Assembly (NCBI RefSeq): GCF_000427885.1
Contig: NZ_ATYW01000015.1
Coordinates: 1-64,000 of the forward strand
DNA: 64,000 nt
Reading direction: 5' to 3'
Source of the DNA: Glycomyces tenuis DSM 44171
GTDB taxonomy: Bacteria > Actinomycetota > Actinomycetes > Mycobacteriales > Micromonosporaceae
A model generated the notes under the pieces. It was given only the letters and a program-made list of their open reading frames with translations, was not told the DNA's origin and searched no databases. The translations under genes and the position numbers were made by a program. Below, piece after piece: positions 19,929-28,417 of this stretch. The number at the start of each line of letters is the position of its first letter. The first letter of the stretch is position 1.

Positions 19929-20696
19929 CTATCTGCCGTAGCGGCGGTTGCGGGTCGCGAAGGAGCGGACGGCGCGCAGGAAGTCGACGCGGCGGAAGTC
20001 CGGCCAGTTCGAGTCGCAGAAGTAGAACTCCGAGTACGCCGACTGCCACAGCAGGAAACCGGACAGCCGCTGCTCACCGGAGGTGCGGATCACCAGGTCG
20101 GGGTCGGGTTGACCGGTCATGTAGAGGTGCCTGGCGATGGAGGCGGCGTCCACGGCCTCGGCGGCCTGCTCCAGGGTGAGGCCGGCCTCGGCGTGCTCGA
20201 GCAGCAGGGAGCGGACCGCGTCGGCGATCTCGCGCTGGCCGCCGTAGCAGACGGCGAGGTTGACCTGGACGCCGCGTTTGCCGGCGGTGCGCTGCTGGGC
20301 GTCCTTGAGGCGGGACTGGTGGTCGCGCGGGAGCAGGTCGAGGGCGCCGACCATCCGCAGCTGCCACGGCTGGGGGGTCTCGGCCAGTTCCTCGGTGAGC
20401 TCGCAGATGATGTCGAGCAGCGGGTCGAGCTCCTCGGCGGGCCGGGAGAGGTTCTCGGTGGACAGCAGCCAGATGGTGACGTGCTCGACGCCGAGCTCCT
20501 CGCACCAGGACAGGAAGCGTTCGATGTGCTTGGCGCCGGCCCTGTGGCCGTCGTTGGGGTCGGTCAGGCCCATGTCGCGCGCCCAGCGGCGGTTGCCGTC
20601 GACCATGACGCCGATGTGCTTGGGCAGCGGCCTGCCCGCCAGCTCGTTGGCGAGCCGGCGCTCGTAGATGCGGTAAAGCAGGTTTGCGATCGCCAC
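19929..20696 (-). CDS. uppS: Isoprenyl (cis-prenyl) diphosphate synthase, UppS family, Rv1086-like
   Basis: A 255-aa Z-prenyltransferase. The catalytic block IGVMVDGNRRWARDMG and the C-terminal RTSGEQRLSGFLLWQSAYSE are diagnostic. The spacing and HIERFLSWCEELGVEHVTIWLLSTENL resemble the mycobacterial short-chain enzyme Rv1086 (Z,E-farnesyl diphosphate) more than the decaprenyl enzyme, so the product may be a short-chain precursor for lipid carriers; that is inference from similarity I recall. The start is GTG 20696, preceded by TACAAT 8 nt upstream, suggesting a leaderless mRNA. Other members of lipid-carrier synthesis are not visible nearby. Confidence 0.92.
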   Translation of the reverse strand: MAIANLLYRIYERRLANELAGRPLPKHIGVMVDGNRRWARDMGLTDPNDGHRAGAKHIERFLSWCEELGVEHVTIWLLSTENLSRPAEELDPLLDIICELTEELAETPQPWQLRMVGALDLLPRDHQSRLKDAQQRTAGKRGVQVNLAVCYGGQREIADAVRSLLLEHAEAGLTLEQAAEAVDAASIARHLYMTGQPDPDLVIRTSGEQRLSGFLLWQSAYSEFYFCDSNWPDFRRVDFLRAVRSFATRNRRYGR

Positions 20697-20704
20697 GACC
20701 GACA

Positions 20705-20710
20705 ATTGTA
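20705..20710 (-). promoter_or_regulatory. -10 box of uppS (leaderless)
   Basis: TACAAT on the minus strand ends 8 nt before the GTG start. No convincing -35 is seen and no Shine-Dalgarno lies between, so transcript start and start codon should nearly coincide. Confidence 0.5.
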
Positions 20711-20753
20711 GGCCGGTGCGCCGGGCGCTCCTGCGGGCACCGAGTCGCGGCCC

Positions 20754-20783
20754 GCGGGCCGCCGCCCGGTGGCGGCGGCCCGC
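20754..20783 (-). terminator. Terminator of pckG
   Basis: A perfect 13-bp GC stem (GCGGGCCGCCGCC and its complement) with a CGGT loop lies 30 nt behind the pckG stop and before the uppS promoter. Confidence 0.85.
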
Positions 20784-20812
20784 ACGTCTCCCCGGGTGGG
20801 GGCAGGTGGTGC

Positions 20813-22648
20813 TCAGCGCAGGTCGAGGCGGTGCTTCAGCGCGTCCAGCTCGCTCCAGAGCATCGCGGGGAGCTTGTCGCCGAAGCGGGTGAACCAGCTC
20901 TCGATGAGCGGGATCTCGGCGATCCACTCGTCGCGGTCGACCTCGAGGGCGGCCTTGAGGTCGGTCGGGTCGATGTCGAGCCCCGAGACGTCCAGCGACT
21001 CCGGTGTCGGGCAGTGCCCGATCGGGGTCTCGACGGCGTCGGCGCGGCCCTCGAGGCGTTCTGCGACCCATTTCAGGACGCGGGCGTTCTCGCCGAAGCC
21101 CGGCCACAGGAACCGGCCGTCGTCGCCGCGGCGGAACCAGTTGACGTAGAACACCTGCGGCATGAGCGAGGCGTCGGTGGCGGCCTTGCCCATCGCGATC
21201 CAGTGCCCGAAGTAGTCGGCGGCGTTGTAGCCGATGAACGGCAGCATCGCCATCGGGTCGCGCCGCACCAGGCCGACCTGGCCGGCGGCGGCGGCGGTGG
21301 TCTCGCTGGAGAGCGTCGCGCCCATGTAGACGCCGTGGACCCAGTCGCGGGCCTGCGTCACCAGCGGCACGGTGGTGGCCCGGCGCCCGCCGAACAGGAT
21401 CGCGTCGATCGGCACGCCCCGCGGGTCGTCGTATTCCCTGGCGAGGACCGGGCACTGCCTGATCGGCGTGCAGAACCGGCTGTTGGGGTGGCTGGAGGGG
21501 CCTTCGGCCTCGGGCGTCCATGGCTGCCCGCGCCAGTCGACGGCGTGCTCGGGCGCCTCTCCCATGCCCTCCCACCACACGTCGCCGTCCTCGGTGAGCG
21601 CGACGTTGGTGAACAGGGTGTGGCCCCGTTCGATGGTGCGCATCGCGTTGGGGTTGGTCTTGTAGTCGGTGCCGGGGGCGACCCCGAAGAAGCCGGACTC
21701 GGGGTTCGAGGCCCACAGCCGGCCGTCCGCGCCGAAGCGGAGCCAGGCGATATCGTCGCCGAGCGTCTCGACCTTCCAGCCGGGGATGGTCGGCTCGAGC
21801 ATCGCGAGGTTCGTCTTCCCGCAGGCCGAGGGGAAGGCGCCGGTCACGTGGTAGACCTTGCCTTCGGGGCTGGTCAGGCGCAGGATGAGCATGTGCTCGG
21901 CCAGCCAGCCCTCGTCGCGGCCGATGACGGATCCGATGCGCAGGGCGTAGCACTTCTTGCCCAGCAGCGAGTTGCCGCCGTAGCCCGAGCCGTAGGACCA
22001 GATCTCGCGGTCCTCGGGGAAGTGGGAGATGTACTTGGTCTCGTTGCACGGCCACGGCACGTCGGCCTCGCCGGCCTCGAGCGGCCTGCCGACCGAGTGC
22101 AGGCAGGGCACGAAGTCGGCGTCCTCGCCCATGGCCTCGAGGACGTCGGCGCCCATGCGGGTCATGATGCGCATGCTGACGGCGACGTAGGCCGAGTCGG
22201 TGAGTTCGACGCCGAATCGGGGTTCGTCGGCTTCGAGCGAGCCCATGCAGAAGGGGACGACGTACATGGTGCGTCCGCGCATCGAGCCGCGGTAAAGCTC
22301 GGTCATGGTCTCGCGCATGTAGTCGGGGGCGGTCCAGTTGTTGGTGGGGCCGGCATCCTCGGGGTCGTTCGAGCAGATGAAGGTCCGCTCCTCGACGCGT
22401 GCGACGTCGTCGGGGTCGGTGCGGGCGAGGAACGAGTCCGGTTTGGCGGGGACGGGCTCGAGGGTGCCGAACGCCACCAGCTCCGCGGTGAGGCGCCGCC
22501 ATTCGGCGTCGGATCCGTCGCACCAGACGACTTGGTCGGGGCCGGTGAGGTCCGCGATCTCGGCCACCCACGCGATGAGGCGCTCGTGGCGGGTCGGCGG
22601 ACGCATAAGCCCCGTCGTGGGTTCTGCGGTCTCTGAAACTGTGCTCAC
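20813..22648 (-). CDS. pckG: Phosphoenolpyruvate carboxykinase (GTP)
   Basis: A 611-aa enzyme interconverting oxaloacetate plus GTP with PEP, GDP and CO2; in actinomycetes it sits at the gluconeogenic/anaplerotic node. The kinase-1 loop [14 protein letters not shown] with its Cys is the GTP-type hallmark. [25 protein letters not shown] and [22 protein letters not shown]-type segments match the family. The length is normal. The start is GTG 22648 with AAGGAGCGACA before it. A 415-bp upstream region with a TCGAATGC palindrome probably holds its control sites. Confidence 0.97.
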   Translation of the reverse strand: MSTVSETAEPTTGLMRPPTRHERLIAWVAEIADLTGPDQVVWCDGSDAEWRRLTAELVAFGTLEPVPAKPDSFLARTDPDDVARVEERTFICSNDPEDAGPTNNWTAPDYMRETMTELYRGSMRGRTMYVVPFCMGSLEADEPRFGVELTDSAYVAVSMRIMTRMGADVLEAMGEDADFVPCLHSVGRPLEAGEADVPWPCNETKYISHFPEDREIWSYGSGYGGNSLLGKKCYALRIGSVIGRDEGWLAEHMLILRLTSPEGKVYHVTGAFPSACGKTNLAMLEPTIPGWKVETLGDDIAWLRFGADGRLWASNPESGFFGVAPGTDYKTNPNAMRTIERGHTLFTNVALTEDGDVWWEGMGEAPEHAVDWRGQPWTPEAEGPSSHPNSRFCTPIRQCPVLAREYDDPRGVPIDAILFGGRRATTVPLVTQARDWVHGVYMGATLSSETTAAAAGQVGLVRRDPMAMLPFIGYNAADYFGHWIAMGKAATDASLMPQVFYVNWFRRGDDGRFLWPGFGENARVLKWVAERLEGRADAVETPIGHCPTPESLDVSGLDIDPTDLKAALEVDRDEWIAEIPLIESWFTRFGDKLPAMLWSELDALKHRLDLR

Positions 22649-23063
22649 TGTCGCTCCTTCGGTTCAGGGCGGTCCGGTCGCGGGCGGGGTCGCCGGCCGG
22701 GACCGGTGTCTTGGACGTTACGGGACCTCCTGCCCTCACCGAGGCGGTAATGCTCGAATGAAGACGACTTGAGCAGGGATTTCTCACGCAGGTTTCGAAT
22801 GCTTGCGCATTCGAGCTCGGAATGAGCAGATCTACTTGTATTTCATGCTTCTTCGAGCAAGAGTGATAGCGAAACCATGAATTAGGTTCACCGCACCAAC
22901 GAATCGGATCGGTTTCGATCATTGTTCGAGCGCGTTAGCGCACTGCGAGGAGGCGTGCGGAGGCGCCGCCCGGGGCGGGTTTCGGGTGTTTCCCCGGCGC
23001 GGCGCGGCGGGCCGCGCGAGGATGCAAGCCATACTCACCGCAGGTCGAGCATCGGAGGCGGCG
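22649..23063 (-). promoter_or_regulatory. pckG upstream region with inverted repeat
   Basis: No gene is recognisable in this 415-bp stretch, which is less GC-rich than its surroundings from about 22740 to 22930. A perfect inverted repeat TCGAATGC-TTGC-GCATTCGA lies at 22795-22814. Related CTCGAATG/TTCGAGC words recur at about 22753 and 22852. These could be operators for pckG, but no regulator can be named. Confidence 0.4.
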
Positions 23064-23183
23064 ATGGCGCACCGCAGGGAACACGAGGCAGTGCCGGGGG
23101 GCCACCGGGCCAGGGCGTGGGCGATCGGCTCGGCGGTCGCGGTCGCGGCCGTGCTGGCGGCCGTGGCGGCGCTGCTGCTGTGA
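23064..23183 (+). CDS. Possible 39-aa single-helix membrane protein
   Basis: A short frame encodes a charged N-terminus (MAHRREHEAVPGGHRARAW) followed by an Ala/Val/Leu helix to the last residue, which looks tail-anchored. A canonical GGAGG (23054-23058) sits 5 nt before the ATG. That ribosome site is the main reason to believe it. It converges on the RHH protein gene with 12 nt between stops. The function is unknown, and chance translation of GC-rich DNA cannot be excluded. Confidence 0.4.
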   Translation: MAHRREHEAVPGGHRARAWAIGSAVAVAAVLAAVAALLL

Positions 23184-23195
23184 AGGGCTCCGCTG

Positions 23196-23750
23196 TCAGA
23201 CGGCGGGGCCGCGGCGGCGCAGGTCGTCGACGCTGAGCATCGCCTCGCGCAGTTCCTTGAGCCAGTCCTCGGCGTGCTGCTCGACGAGCCGGACGCACCA
23301 GGCGAGCGCGTCGGAGCGGGAGGCGGCCACGCCGGAGCCGACGAGGGTGTCGAGGACGAGCCGCTCGGGCTGGCGGAGCCTGGTGGTGACCGGTATGGAC
23401 TGGTGGGTGAACACCATGGTGGTGGCCCCGCACCTGGCGCCCCAGGAGGCCTGCCGGTGGTAGCGGTACTGGAGCTGCTGGGCGATCTGGACGCGCATGT
23501 CGCGGGTGGCCTCGCGGAACCGGGAGATGCGGCCCTCCTCGGTGGCGGCGCGGTCGGACTCGGTGGCGTCGCCGGGGTGGTCGGGGGCCGGGAGCGGGCA
23601 GATGATGATCATCTCGTCGCGGTCGACGCTCACCTCCGGCATGCCGGCGATCCAACCGTCGGGGACGATGCCGAAGATCCACGCCGGGGCGTCGTCGGTG
23701 GACGGCAGGGGGCCGTAATGCCACGAGCTGGTGTCGTCGATGCCCGCCAT
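23196..23750 (-). CDS. Hypothetical protein with C-terminal ribbon-helix-helix-like segment
   Basis: A 184-aa protein. The N-terminal 110 residues are unrecognised (contains WHYGPLPSTDDAP and WIFGIVPDGW). The C-terminal part, VTTRLRQPERLVLDTLV then GVAASRSDALAWCVRLVEQ, has the form of a ribbon-helix-helix DNA-binding unit: a short strand, then LD-LV and SRSDAL helices. It might bind DNA or dimerise. The start ATG 23750 has GAGGAG about 8 nt upstream. It lies 61 nt behind the coiled-coil membrane gene and is probably the last gene of the FtsK-like operon, possibly its autoregulator. That role is inference. Confidence 0.75.
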   Translation of the reverse strand: MAGIDDTSSWHYGPLPSTDDAPAWIFGIVPDGWIAGMPEVSVDRDEMIIICPLPAPDHPGDATESDRAATEEGRISRFREATRDMRVQIAQQLQYRYHRQASWGARCGATTMVFTHQSIPVTTRLRQPERLVLDTLVGSGVAASRSDALAWCVRLVEQHAEDWLKELREAMLSVDDLRRRGPAV

Positions 23751-23811
23751 GGAACGGTCTCCTCACGTTTCGGGGACGCATCAGGTGTACCTCATGGCGG
23801 CAAGTCGGCTG

Positions 23812-24480
23812 TCACGTCCCCCGCAGGAACACCCCCGCCAGCGCGCATGTGGCGACGACGGCCGCGGCGACGCACGCGATCGTCTGGGTGGGGCGGGGCC
23901 GCACCCGGTACTGCCAGGACAGCCACGCGCCGAGGACGATCGGGCCGGCGGCGACGCCCGCGAACAGGGTCGCCGCCGCCAGGGCCCGGCGGAGCGCGAC
24001 GGCGTCGCCGGGGTCGGCGGTGAGGGTCCAGGCGGCGAGGGCGACGGCGGCCGCGCCGAGGGCGGCGCCGATGCCGGCGGCGGCCGGTTCGGTGTGGCGG
24101 GGCGCGTCGATGGGCAGTTCACCCTGCCGGGCGAGTTCGAGCAGGCGTCCGGCGCGGGCGATGCGGGCGCGGACCGCGGCGGCGTCCGCGCTCTCCCCCG
24201 CCGGTCCGGCGGGGGGGACCTGGCCGGTGCGGCGGGGGCCGACGAAGCCGCCGAGGGCCCGCCACAGCTCCGTGACGGCCTTGTCGGTCTCGGCGACCAG
24301 GGCGGTGGCCTCGGCGGCGGCGCGGTCGGCCTCGCCGCGCCGCTCGCGGGCGGCCCGGACGGCGGCGGCGAGCGATGCGGTCTCGGCCCGGTAGGCGTCG
24401 CGGGCGGAGCGGATCTCGGCGTCGGCGGCCTCGCGTTCGCTGCGGTAGCGGGCGACGGCGTCGGCGTATTCGGTGTCCAT
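23812..24480 (-). CDS. Coiled-coil protein with two C-terminal membrane helices
   Basis: A 222-aa protein. Residues 1 to about 75 are a highly charged Ala/Arg/Glu coiled coil (YADAVARYRSEREAADAEIR). A linker with GGFVGPRRTGQVPP follows. The C-terminal third contains two or three hydrophobic helices (AAAGIGAALGAAAVALAAW and a last pair ending AVVATCALAGVF). The topology suggests a membrane anchor with a long cytoplasmic coiled coil. It starts 8 nt after the FtsK-like ATPase gene. I do not recognise a family. It could dock the ATPase at the membrane in place of EccB/D-type partners. Confidence 0.8.
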   Translation of the reverse strand: MDTEYADAVARYRSEREAADAEIRSARDAYRAETASLAAAVRAARERRGEADRAAAEATALVAETDKAVTELWRALGGFVGPRRTGQVPPAGPAGESADAAAVRARIARAGRLLELARQGELPIDAPRHTEPAAAGIGAALGAAAVALAAWTLTADPGDAVALRRALAAATLFAGVAAGPIVLGAWLSWQYRVRPRPTQTIACVAAAVVATCALAGVFLRGT

Positions 24481-24488
24481 GGCGCCTC

Positions 24489-27146
24489 TCAGAGCGGGCC
24501 GTCGAGGACGGCGGTCGGTCGCGGGAGGCCTTCGGTGGCGCGGTAGGGGATGACCACGTGCGGGGCGCGGTGCCGGGCGCGGTCGAAGTAGAGGCCGCGC
24601 CTCGCCCGGGGGTACCAGGCGGGGCCGCCGGAGGCCGGTGAGAGCGGCGCGAGTTCGGGGCCCTGGACGTCGAGGGCGAGCCAGGCGTCGACGGCGTCGA
24701 AGCGGGCGGCGAAGCCGCCGAGGTCTTCGCGCAGTCGCGGGACGGACCGCCACCAGCCGAGGGTGTGGAGGTGGCGTTCGGGGCCGTCCAGGAGCATCGA
24801 GCGGAACGACGCGGCCTCGGCGGCGTCGAGGCGGGGCGAGCCGGCGTCGACGGCGTACAGCAGCACGAGCCGGAAGGCGCCGTCGGCGCGCGTCTGCCAG
24901 TCCTTGCAGGTCTCGGCGAGGCCGTCGTGCCAGGCGACGTCGGCGCCTTCGGTCTCGAGGGCGGCGGCGAGGGCGAGGGCCCCGGCGGCGGCGTCGGGTT
25001 CGAGGCAGCACAGGTCGACGGCGACGGTCTGGGCGCGGGCGGCGGAGAGCGCGGCGGCGGCGAGGACGTCGGCGGCCTCGGCGGTGCGGGTGCCGAGGAC
25101 GGCGAGGTTGCGGCCGGGCGCGCGGTGGAGGGCGAGCTCGGCGGGCCTGGCGGCGACGTCGATCGTCTGGCCCAGCAGCGCCGTCTCGGTCCGCGGCACC
25201 TGTCCGGTGAACGCGGGGACGAGGTCGCCGTCGAACAGCATAGGCGGGGTGTTGCCTTCGGGCCTGGCCTCCCACAGCCGCCGCTGGAGCGGCTCCCAGG
25301 CGGCCGCGTGTCCCGCGTTCGGGAGGGCGACGGTGGTGTTGGCGCCGGGCACGCCGGATTCGGCGTTGACGATGGCGTGAAAGCGCGGGACGGTGTCGGC
25401 GGCGTGGTTGTTCTCGGCGAGGACGCGGCGGGCCTTCGGCAGGGCGATCCGCATCGTGAACTGGGCGACCAGGCTGGGGCGCCCCCACAGCGCCTCGATG
25501 CCCGCGACGTCCTGCGAGGCGAGGACGAGGTGGATGCCCTGGCCGCGCCCGCGCCTGGCGAGGTCTTCGAGCAGGCTCACGGCCTCGTCGGTGACCGCGT
25601 CGCGGGCTTCGAGGAGGACCTGGAACTCGTCGACCATGGCGACGATGCGGGGCCAGTGCCCGCCGGGGTCGGCCTCGCGGAGCTCTTCGAGCTTGGTGGC
25701 CTCGTGGGCCTTGGCGGCCTCGGCGCGGCGGCGCAGTTCGGCCTTGAGGTGCCGCAGGAGCGCGAGCCCGAATTCGCGGTCGTCGTTGATGTTGACGCCG
25801 ACGAGGCGGACGTGCGGGAGCCAGGTGGGGTCCCTCCTGCCCGCGGCGAAGCGGGCGAAGGAGACGCCCTCTTTGAAGTCGAGGAGGTACAGCGCGAGCT
25901 CGTCGGGGTGGTAGGTGGAGGCGAGCGCGGCGATCCAGGCGTAGAGGAGGTTGGTCTTGCCCGAGCCGGAGGGGCCGCCGACGAGCGCGTGCGGCGGGTC
26001 GTCGCCCAGGGCGACGCGGGCGACGTCGCCGGTGGGGCGCTCGCCGAGGGCGACGTCGAGGCCGCCCGCGGAGCTGGCGGCCCACAGCCGGGCGGGGAGC
26101 AGGTCGACCAGGCGGGCCGGTTCCCGGCCGGCGAGGTGCTTCTCGGCGACGGCCTTGGCGGCGGCGGTGACGGTGCGCGCGGGCGGGGCGGGGTCGAGCC
26201 GGAGGCGGGCGCCGGGCAGGCCGGTGTAGGCGGTGGCGCTCAGGCGGAGCGGGTCGTCGGTCTCGGCCGGGTCCTCGCCGAGGGGGCCGTCGCCGACGGC
26301 GACGAGGTGGACGCCGGCGCCGACGCCGGTGCGCCGCAGGCGGGCGAGCTGGGCTCGCTCGTGGGCGGTCCAGGCGGCGATGTCGGAGTTGAGCAGGACG
26401 AGGACGCGCCAGGGCTCGGGGCGCCGCCCGGTGGCGGCGGCGAGCTCGGCGAGGGTGGCGTGCTCGCCCGCGAGGACGTCGGCGTTGACGCGCCTGACGT
26501 CTTCGACGAGCGCGTCGAGCGCGTCGCGCAGCCCCGAGGGCCCGATGAAGGACAGCAGGCCGGCCTTGCCGAGGGGCGCGAAGGAGGCGAGGGAGCCGCC
26601 GAGGCGCTCGGGGTCGTAGACGTGGAGGCGGACGGCCCCGGCGGGGGCGGCGCCGACGGCCCGCAGCAGCAGGCCGGGCAGGGCCGCGGCGGCGTCGGAG
26701 GCGATGCGCAGGTGGGCGCGGTCGAGGAGGGCGACGAGCGCGGGCAGCGCGGGGGTGCCGCAGGCACTGCCGTCGAAGGCGCTCTCGTCGAGGGCGCCGA
26801 CGCGCAGGAGCGGGGCGGGGCCCCTGCCGGGCGCCGGGTAGGGGATCCAGCCGTCCCAGGACGCGCCGGCCGCGGTGGGCGCGGCGAGGGCCGCGGCGTC
26901 GGCGACGGCCTGGGCGCCGGCGCGGACCGCGTGCGCCCGCCTCGCCTCGAGGGTGGCGGCCACGCGCTCGTGGACGGCGCCGAGCCCGGCCTGCCTGCGT
27001 TCGGCGGCGCCGATGGCGACCTCGGTCTCGGCGCGCGCGGCCGATGCGGCCGTCGCGGCGCGTTCGGCGAGTTCGCGGGCCTCGCCGCGGGCGGTGCTCA
27101 GTTCCTCGGCCATCGCGGCCACCAGTCGCCTGCGCCAGCTGCTCAT
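24489..27146 (-). CDS. FtsK/SpoIIIE-domain ATPase, EccC-like but lacking membrane helices
   Basis: An 885-aa motor protein. Residues 1-80 form an Ala/Glu/Arg coiled coil. About 110-290 looks like a degenerate P-loop domain (no Walker A; LRVGALDESAFDG, WRVLVLLNSD). About 370-640 is the active FtsK domain, with Walker A VGGPSGSGKTNLL (391-398), YLLDFKEGVSF, and Walker B IVAMVDEFQVLL near 506. About 660-840 is a third domain with a decayed P loop (LAVLGTRTAEAADVL). A triple domain with one active site recalls EccC. However, no transmembrane segment and no EccB/D partner are present. The start ATG 27146 overlaps the upstream stop. Candidate roles are a non-canonical export or DNA/protein translocation motor. 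The family is unassigned. Confidence 0.9.
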   Translation of the reverse strand: MSSWRRRLVAAMAEELSTARGEARELAERAATAASAARAETEVAIGAAERRQAGLGAVHERVAATLEARRAHAVRAGAQAVADAAALAAPTAAGASWDGWIPYPAPGRGPAPLLRVGALDESAFDGSACGTPALPALVALLDRAHLRIASDAAAALPGLLLRAVGAAPAGAVRLHVYDPERLGGSLASFAPLGKAGLLSFIGPSGLRDALDALVEDVRRVNADVLAGEHATLAELAAATGRRPEPWRVLVLLNSDIAAWTAHERAQLARLRRTGVGAGVHLVAVGDGPLGEDPAETDDPLRLSATAYTGLPGARLRLDPAPPARTVTAAAKAVAEKHLAGREPARLVDLLPARLWAASSAGGLDVALGERPTGDVARVALGDDPPHALVGGPSGSGKTNLLYAWIAALASTYHPDELALYLLDFKEGVSFARFAAGRRDPTWLPHVRLVGVNINDDREFGLALLRHLKAELRRRAEAAKAHEATKLEELREADPGGHWPRIVAMVDEFQVLLEARDAVTDEAVSLLEDLARRGRGQGIHLVLASQDVAGIEALWGRPSLVAQFTMRIALPKARRVLAENNHAADTVPRFHAIVNAESGVPGANTTVALPNAGHAAAWEPLQRRLWEARPEGNTPPMLFDGDLVPAFTGQVPRTETALLGQTIDVAARPAELALHRAPGRNLAVLGTRTAEAADVLAAAALSAARAQTVAVDLCCLEPDAAAGALALAAALETEGADVAWHDGLAETCKDWQTRADGAFRLVLLYAVDAGSPRLDAAEAASFRSMLLDGPERHLHTLGWWRSVPRLREDLGGFAARFDAVDAWLALDVQGPELAPLSPASGGPAWYPRARRGLYFDRARHRAPHVVIPYRATEGLPRPTAVLDGPL

Positions 27147-27934
27147 CGTCGGCCTTTCCGCTCGCTCGTGCCGGTGCTCGTGCGGGGGAGCCGGTGGAGG
27201 GCGGCGACCAGGGCCGGGCCGAGGGCGGCGGTCTCGGCCGCGTCGCCGCGGCGCCGCGCGGGGCCGAGGGTGCAGGCGGCGGCGAGGGCGGCCGCGAGGT
27301 GCTCGGCGTCGACGCCGGGGACGAGGGCGCGGACGCGGTCGGCGCAGCGGTCGCGCAGCACCGGCAGGTCGCGGGCGGTGGGGGCGCGGCCGAGGTGCTC
27401 GGCGGCGAGGGCGCGGACGAGCGGCCAGGCGAGGCCGGGGAGTTTGACGCCGGTCTCGGGTCCGGCGTCGCGCAGGCGGCGGTGGTAGGTCGCGGCCGAG
27501 CCGTCGGCGGCGGCCTTGAGCAGCTCGTTGAACAGGGCCGTGGGGGCGGCCTGCGCGGGTGCGGGCGTGCCGGTGCGGCGGCACAGCTCGTCGACGCGCT
27601 CGGTCCACCACTGCCGGGGGTCGACGGCCGCGGCCGGTTTCGGGGCGGGCCCGGTCGCGGCCGGGGCGGCGCCGGCCGCGGCTGCGGCGGCGCCGATGGC
27701 CTCGAGGTAGTCGTCGACGGCCGTGCCCGCTTCGGCCAGGCGGGTGCGCGCGGCGGCGAGGTGCTCGCGGGCGGCGCCGAGGCGGTGGAGGCCGAGTTCG
27801 GCGCCCGATTCCCTGGCGGCCTCCCGCAGCTCGGCCAGGGCGCGGTCGAGGTGGTCGTCGGCGGCGGCCAGGCCTGTGGCGGGCAGCTCGGCGGCGAGGG
27901 CGCGGAGCCCGCTGGCGAGGGCGGCGACGTCCAC
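27143..27934 (-). CDS. Helical hypothetical protein of the FtsK-like operon
   Basis: A 263-aa, Ala/Leu/Arg-rich, almost wholly helical protein. Residues 1-95 look like a helical bundle (ASGLRALAAELPATGLAAAD). An Ala/Pro linker (about 96-120) leads to a second helical domain beginning DPRQWWTERVDELCRR. No signal peptide or TM is seen. The start is GTG 27934 with GGAG upstream. Its TGA overlaps the ATG of the ATPase, implying coupled translation and perhaps a stoichiometric partner or adaptor. No family is recognised. Confidence 0.8.
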   Translation of the reverse strand: MDVAALASGLRALAAELPATGLAAADDHLDRALAELREAARESGAELGLHRLGAAREHLAAARTRLAEAGTAVDDYLEAIGAAAAAAGAAPAATGPAPKPAAAVDPRQWWTERVDELCRRTGTPAPAQAAPTALFNELLKAAADGSAATYHRRLRDAGPETGVKLPGLAWPLVRALAAEHLGRAPTARDLPVLRDRCADRVRALVPGVDAEHLAAALAAACTLGPARRRGDAAETAALGPALVAALHRLPRTSTGTSERKGRR

Positions 27935-27947
27935 AGGGGCTCCGTTC

Positions 27948-28223
27948 TCAGAGGGTGGAGGCGTAGCCTTCGGCCTGCTCGGCGGCGGCGAAGGTGGCGG
28001 CGAGGGACTGTTCGAGTTCGGCGGCGGCCTGCGCGAGCGCGGCCTGGGCGGTGGCGACGGCGTCGTGGCCCGAGCCGGCCGTGACGGCCGACAGGCGCCC
28101 CTGGGCGGCCTCGATGTTCTGGCTGGCGGCGGTGATGGCGGCCTGGCCGTCGCGGACCTGCTGGAGGGCGGCGGCGATGGCCGATTTGAGTTCGGCGACG
28201 CTCACGGTGGACACGATGTTCAT
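27948..28223 (-). CDS. Small helical protein (WXG100-sized), first gene of the FtsK-like operon
   Basis: A 91-aa protein predicted as two long helices (VSVAELKSAIAAALQQVRDG and the AQAALAQAAAELEQSLAATF region) joined near GHD, with about the length and shape of WXG100/ESAT-6 proteins. It lacks the W-x-G turn and no YxxxD/E tail is visible. It is first in an operon whose second and third genes are a helical protein and an FtsK-like ATPase, so it could be a substrate or a structural subunit. I chose ATG 28223; an upstream in-frame extension is possible. The assignment to a secretion substrate is speculative. Confidence 0.75.
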   Translation of the reverse strand: MNIVSTVSVAELKSAIAAALQQVRDGQAAITAASQNIEAAQGRLSAVTAGSGHDAVATAQAALAQAAAELEQSLAATFAAAEQAEGYASTL

Positions 28224-28417
28224 TCTCACCGAAAGTGGGGCGACTTTCCGTGATCGGTCCATAACCGGGCGTGTCTATTTTGTCGGATTCCCGACGCGCC
28301 AGTGACCTCGAGTTACGGTTTCAACGCATTTAACGGTAGCGAAGTGACACACCTCCCAACTAGAGTGTGAATACCAACGGGGCTGGTCCCCCACACATCG
28401 ACACCCGGGAGGCGACC

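Noticed and set aside
20697-22922. Minus-strand frame continuous with uppS for 2.2 kb upstream
   Set aside because: It is an out-of-frame copy of pckG sequence; UppS homology begins at 20696.
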